A stretch of 64,000 nt of DNA, taken from assembly GCF_000026105.1 (NCBI RefSeq), contig NC_008027.1, positions 3,300,501 to 3,364,500 on the forward strand, given 5' to 3'. Origin of the DNA: Pseudomonas entomophila L48. Its GTDB lineage: Bacteria > Pseudomonadota > Gammaproteobacteria > Pseudomonadales > Pseudomonadaceae. Under the pieces are notes generated by a model, which did no database searches, had not been told where the DNA came from, and worked only from the letters and a program-made list of their open reading frames with translations. Both the position numbers and the translations under genes were made by a program. Of the stretch, positions 61,872 through 64,000 are shown piece after piece (the stretch's first letter is position 1; each line of letters begins with the position of its first letter).

Positions 61872-61906
61872 GCACCCCGTTGCATCGCGTCGATAGCAAT
61901 TACCCA

Positions 61907-61936
61907 TTGAACGCCAAGGCCAAGGTGCAGTAAGCT
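61907..61936 (+). promoter_or_regulatory. Probable promoter of the aromatic leader/DAHP synthase unit
   Basis: TTGAAC at 61907-61912 and TAAGCT at 61931-61936 with an 18-base spacer, about 25 bases before the first leader peptide. The following GGAGA at 61951-61955 is the leader ribosome site. Confidence 0.5.
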
Positions 61937-61960
61937 CGGGCTCATTCACTGGAGAGCAAC

Positions 61961-62080
61961 ATGTCGAAACAAACCCGCAACCACACAAACCACACCGGTC
62001 GCACCGCGCGCCCTGTGCTGGCCGTTGCCGGTCGTAACGCCGTTGCCAGCTTTTATTTTGGGTATTGGTTTAGCCACTAG
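61961..62080 (+). CDS. Leader peptide 1 (Phe/Tyr/Trp-rich attenuation peptide)
   Basis: 39 codons from an ATG with GGAGA upstream. The peptide ends SFYFGYWFSH, with six aromatic residues among seven consecutive non-Ser/His positions near the stop, in control-codon position. A hairpin begins at the stop (GGCGCCG at 62080-62086 with CGGCGCC at 62099-62105), and a strong terminator follows at 62139-62178. This is the classic layout of ribosome-mediated attenuation. Shortage of Phe, Tyr or Trp would stall the ribosome and let transcription run into the DAHP synthase gene. Confidence 0.85.
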   Translation: MSKQTRNHTNHTGRTARPVLAVAGRNAVASFYFGYWFSH

Positions 62081-62138
62081 GCGCCGCTGATACCCACACG
62101 GCGCCCACCTTCGAGGGGCCGCCGAACATGAGAATACT

Positions 62139-62178
62139 CAAACCCCCGGTCGGCTCCCCGACCGGGGGTTTTGCTTTT
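62139..62178 (+). terminator. Attenuator terminator between the two leader peptides
   Basis: Perfect stem AACCCCCGGTCGG (62141-62153) with CCGACCGGGGGTT (62158-62170), 4-base loop CTCC, followed by TTGCTTTT. The GGGGCC at 62115-62120 and the preceding hairpin offer alternative pairing. It lies 60 bases after the leader 1 stop. Confidence 0.9.
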
Positions 62179-62220
62179 CCAGGCCCACGAAAAACACCGA
62201 TTTACATTGAGGACCGATTC

Positions 62221-62370
62221 ATGAACTACGCCAACTACTGCTACGCCAACACCTACACCTGGCGATTTAGCCAATCCCGTTCGGGCCAGCCTGCCGCCTC
62301 CGTTCGGTCGATTTCCGGTGGCAATGCCGCACAACAACCCAATTTGACGACCCGTCGAACACCTCGATAG
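62221..62370 (+). CDS. Leader peptide 2 (Tyr-rich)
   Basis: 49 codons from an ATG with TGAGGA 7 bases upstream. The peptide begins MNYANYCYANTYTWRF: four Tyr, one Trp and one Phe in the first 16 residues, then a Ser/Gln/Arg-rich tail to the stop 50 bases before the DAHP synthase ATG. An in-frame codon at 62128 lies before the terminator and was not used. The control codons are at the start, unlike leader 1, suggesting a second, tyrosine-tuned control, perhaps of translation. No clear U-tract terminator follows. Confidence 0.75.
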   Translation: MNYANYCYANTYTWRFSQSRSGQPAASVRSISGGNAAQQPNLTTRRTPR

Positions 62371-62420
62371 GGCCGACCACGCGGGCCAGAACCCGCCGTC
62401 CGCCCAGGGAAATAAACGCC

Positions 62421-63482
62421 ATGCAAGCCACCAACCTCGCCCTGCCCCTGACCCAACCGCAAGCGGCCAACAGCACCGTCAGCCAACGCTTGCCCAGCCC
62501 GCACCTGCTCAAGCAGCAGATGCCGCTGCCCACCGAACTCGCCCAGCAAGTCCAGGCTCACCGCCAAGCGATCCGCGCCATCCTCGAAGGCCGCGACGAG
62601 CGCCTGCTGGTGGTGGTCGGCCCGTGCTCGCTCCACGACCCGCGCTCGGCCCTGGAATACGCCGACCGCCTCGCCGCCCTCAGCCGCGAAGTCGACGACA
62701 AGCTGCTGCTGGTGATGCGCGCCTACGTCGAGAAGCCCCGCACCACCGTGGGCTGGAAAGGCCTGGCCTACGACCCACACCTGGACGGCAGCGACGACAT
62801 GCACGCCGGCATCGCCCTGTCCCGTGGCCTGATGCTGAGTATGATCGAACGTGGCCTGCCGATCGCCACCGAGCTGCTGCAACCGATGGCCGCCGGCTAC
62901 TTCGACGACCTGCTGGGCTGGGCCGCCATCGGTGCACGCACCACCGAATCGCAGATCCACCGCGAAATGGTCAGTGGCCTGGAGCTGCCCGTGGGCTTCA
63001 AGAACGGTACCGACGGCGGCATCGGCATCGCCTGCGACGCCATGCGCAGCGCCGCCCACCCGCACCGGCATTTCGGTATGGATGCGCAAGGCTACCCGGC
63101 GATCATCGAGACCCTCGGCAACCCAGACACCCACCTGGTGCTGCGCGGCGGCCACAAGGGCCCGAACTACGACGCCACCAGCATCGCCCAGGCACGCCAG
63201 GGGCTGGCCAAGGCCGGGTTGCAGGCGCGGATCATGGTCGATTGCAGCCATGCCAACAGCGGTAAGGACCCGGCGCGTCAGCCGGCGGTGTTCGAGGAGG
63301 TGCTGGCGCAGCGGTTGGGTGGGGATCGCTCGATTGTCGGGGTGATGCTTGAAGGGCACCTGTTCGACGGTTGCCAGGCGTTGGGCAAGGGGGTGTTGAA
63401 GTATGGGGTGTCGATTACCGATGGGTGCTTGGGGTGGAGTTCCACCGAAGCCATGCTGCGCGAAGCGGCTGGGCGGCTGTGA
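62421..63482 (+). CDS. aroF: Class I 3-deoxy-7-phosphoheptulonate (DAHP) synthase
   Basis: A 353-residue type I-alpha DAHP synthase, the first step of aromatic amino acid synthesis (phosphoenolpyruvate plus erythrose-4-phosphate). Active-site segments: VVVGPCSLHDPRSALEYA, RAYVEKPRTTVGWKG, GFKNGTDGG, LRGGHKGPNYD and DCSHANSGKDP with metal-binding His/Cys/Glu/Asp. The length fits AroF/AroG/AroH. The Tyr-rich leader favours the tyrosine-regulated isozyme, but allosteric type cannot be proved from sequence alone. It follows two leader peptides and ends before a strong terminator. Confidence 0.9.
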   Translation: MQATNLALPLTQPQAANSTVSQRLPSPHLLKQQMPLPTELAQQVQAHRQAIRAILEGRDERLLVVVGPCSLHDPRSALEYADRLAALSREVDDKLLLVMRAYVEKPRTTVGWKGLAYDPHLDGSDDMHAGIALSRGLMLSMIERGLPIATELLQPMAAGYFDDLLGWAAIGARTTESQIHREMVSGLELPVGFKNGTDGGIGIACDAMRSAAHPHRHFGMDAQGYPAIIETLGNPDTHLVLRGGHKGPNYDATSIAQARQGLAKAGLQARIMVDCSHANSGKDPARQPAVFEEVLAQRLGGDRSIVGVMLEGHLFDGCQALGKGVLKYGVSITDGCLGWSSTEAMLREAAGRL

Positions 63483-63525
63483 TCGGCGGCAGGTGAATTC
63501 ATTGTCGATGGTCATTGGTAGAACA

Positions 63526-63558
63526 CCCGCACTGCGCCTCGACGCAGTGCGGGCGTCT
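63526..63558 (+). terminator. Rho-independent terminator after the DAHP synthase gene
   Basis: Perfect 11-base stem CCCGCACTGCG with CGCAGTGCGGG, loop CCTCGA, then CGTCTTC. It lies 44 bases after the stop and before the convergent Big_2 gene; it may serve both. Confidence 0.8.
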
Positions 63559-63575
63559 TCATGACCGTGGCGCCC

Positions 63576-64000
63576 TCACAACGGCCTGAATACAACACCC
63601 AGCATGGTTGAGTTATGCGCGGCGCTCGCGGGGATCCAGTGATGGATCAGCTGAGGGCCATAGTTCCAGAACTGATAACCCTCCGGCGCCCGGTTGTACA
63701 CCCAGGTGTGGTAAGTGAACGGCTGGCTGTAGACCCGCCGAATGTCATTTTCCTGGGCGGTGGTGAGCGTCGATGCACCGGCAACACTCGCCGCCCAGTT
63801 GCTGAATTGCGTAGGGCTCATTCGTGTCGTGTTGACCACAGCTTCGACAACATTGGTGACTTGAACGGGATAAGACACCGTACTGCTTCCATCAGTTACC
63901 GAGATAATCGCGTTACCGTTCCTGTTCCCCGTCACCTTCCCTTGTGTGGTTACCGATGCCACGGCCGCATTGTTTGAAGTGTAGGTGTAACGGTTTCCTC
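63576..64000 (-). CDS. Ig-like (Big_2) domain protein, partial C-terminus (runs off right edge)
   Basis: The C-terminal 141 residues of a larger protein. On the minus strand the frame is open to the window edge, reading GNRYTYTSNNAAVASVTTQG then KVTGNRNGNAIISVTD, the typical end of a bacterial Ig-like group 2 (Big_2) domain. A C-terminal tail of about 100 residues follows (SPTQFSNWAASVAGASTLT..., ending VVFRPL) with many Trp and Tyr (TYHTWVYNRAPEGYQFWNYG). An internal Met at 63962 is not the start. Big_2 domains are common in surface or secreted adhesins; the actual role is unknown. Confidence 0.8.
   Translation of the reverse strand, partial: GNRYTYTSNNAAVASVTTQGKVTGNRNGNAIISVTDGSSTVSYPVQVTNVVEAVVNTTRMSPTQFSNWAASVAGASTLTTAQENDIRRVYSQPFTYHTWVYNRAPEGYQFWNYGPQLIHHWIPASAAHNSTMLGVVFRPL

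Noticed and set aside
62128..62370. An 80-codon version of leader peptide 2 starting at 62128
   Set aside because: It would begin before and run through the attenuator terminator. The ATG at 62221 has a good ribosome site and starts the Tyr-rich segment.

Overview
The window looks like chromosomal DNA of a Pseudomonas putida-group bacterium. The evidence is GC-rich coding sequence, typical Pseudomonas gene families (Hpa, Ben/Cat, DksA2, OprD-type porins, TtgABC-like efflux), and more than twenty copies of the short palindromic intergenic repeats (TGTAGGAGCGG..., TGTGGGAGCGG...) typical of this group. No rRNA, tRNA, CRISPR array, intact insertion sequence or prophage was seen.

Region 1 (1-2.6 kb) holds a partial gene, a KGG-repeat stress protein, and a Bcr/CflA drug exporter with its TetR regulator. 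Region 2 (2.7-24.7 kb) is a catabolic island for 4-hydroxyphenylacetate (4HPA) and probably for the amines that feed it (tyramine, dopamine). It contains hpaR and hpaA, the complete meta-cleavage operon hpaG1-G2-E-D-F-H-I, and the two-component 4HPA 3-hydroxylase of the C1/C2 type (flavin reductase with a MarR-like tail, plus an acyl-CoA-dehydrogenase-fold oxygenase). It also contains a phenylacetaldehyde-type dehydrogenase, a MoaR/MoaF/MoaE-like operon with a second SDR, an outer-membrane protein, a permease with a DUF3156 partner, and an FAD oxidoreductase/cupin/FeaR-like unit that is a candidate amine-deaminating step. Together these could take an aromatic amine to 4HPA, then 3,4-dihydroxyphenylacetate, then pyruvate plus succinic semialdehyde.

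Region 3 (24.7-34 kb) holds a DyP peroxidase, a BASS transporter, a lone CrtZ-like hydroxylase, a methyltransferase and an MgtC-like protein. It also holds a zinc-starvation operon (gamma carbonic anhydrase, dihydroorotase paralogue, zinc-finger-less DksA2) behind an evident Zur box, then an acetyltransferase and a diguanylate cyclase. Region 4 (34-44.8 kb) has a three-gene RND efflux operon, a Rieske-FAD reductase, an aldo/keto reductase, a NemA-type ene-reductase and a LysE exporter.

Region 5 (45.1-49.1 kb) is the most unusual: a 1204-residue protein made largely of about eight tandem repeats of about 115 residues. Its gene becomes AT-rich towards the 3' end and lies beside a broken ABC-F ATPase remnant. 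Region 6 (49.1-61.8 kb) is a benzoate cluster on the minus strand (benA-B-C-D-K-catB-C-A-benE-F). It is preceded by two XylS/BenR half-sites 21 bp apart, yet no benR or catR gene is present. Region 7 (61.9-63.5 kb) is a DAHP synthase gene behind two tandem aromatic-rich leader peptides and a strong attenuator-type terminator. A partial Big_2-type Ig protein runs off the right edge.
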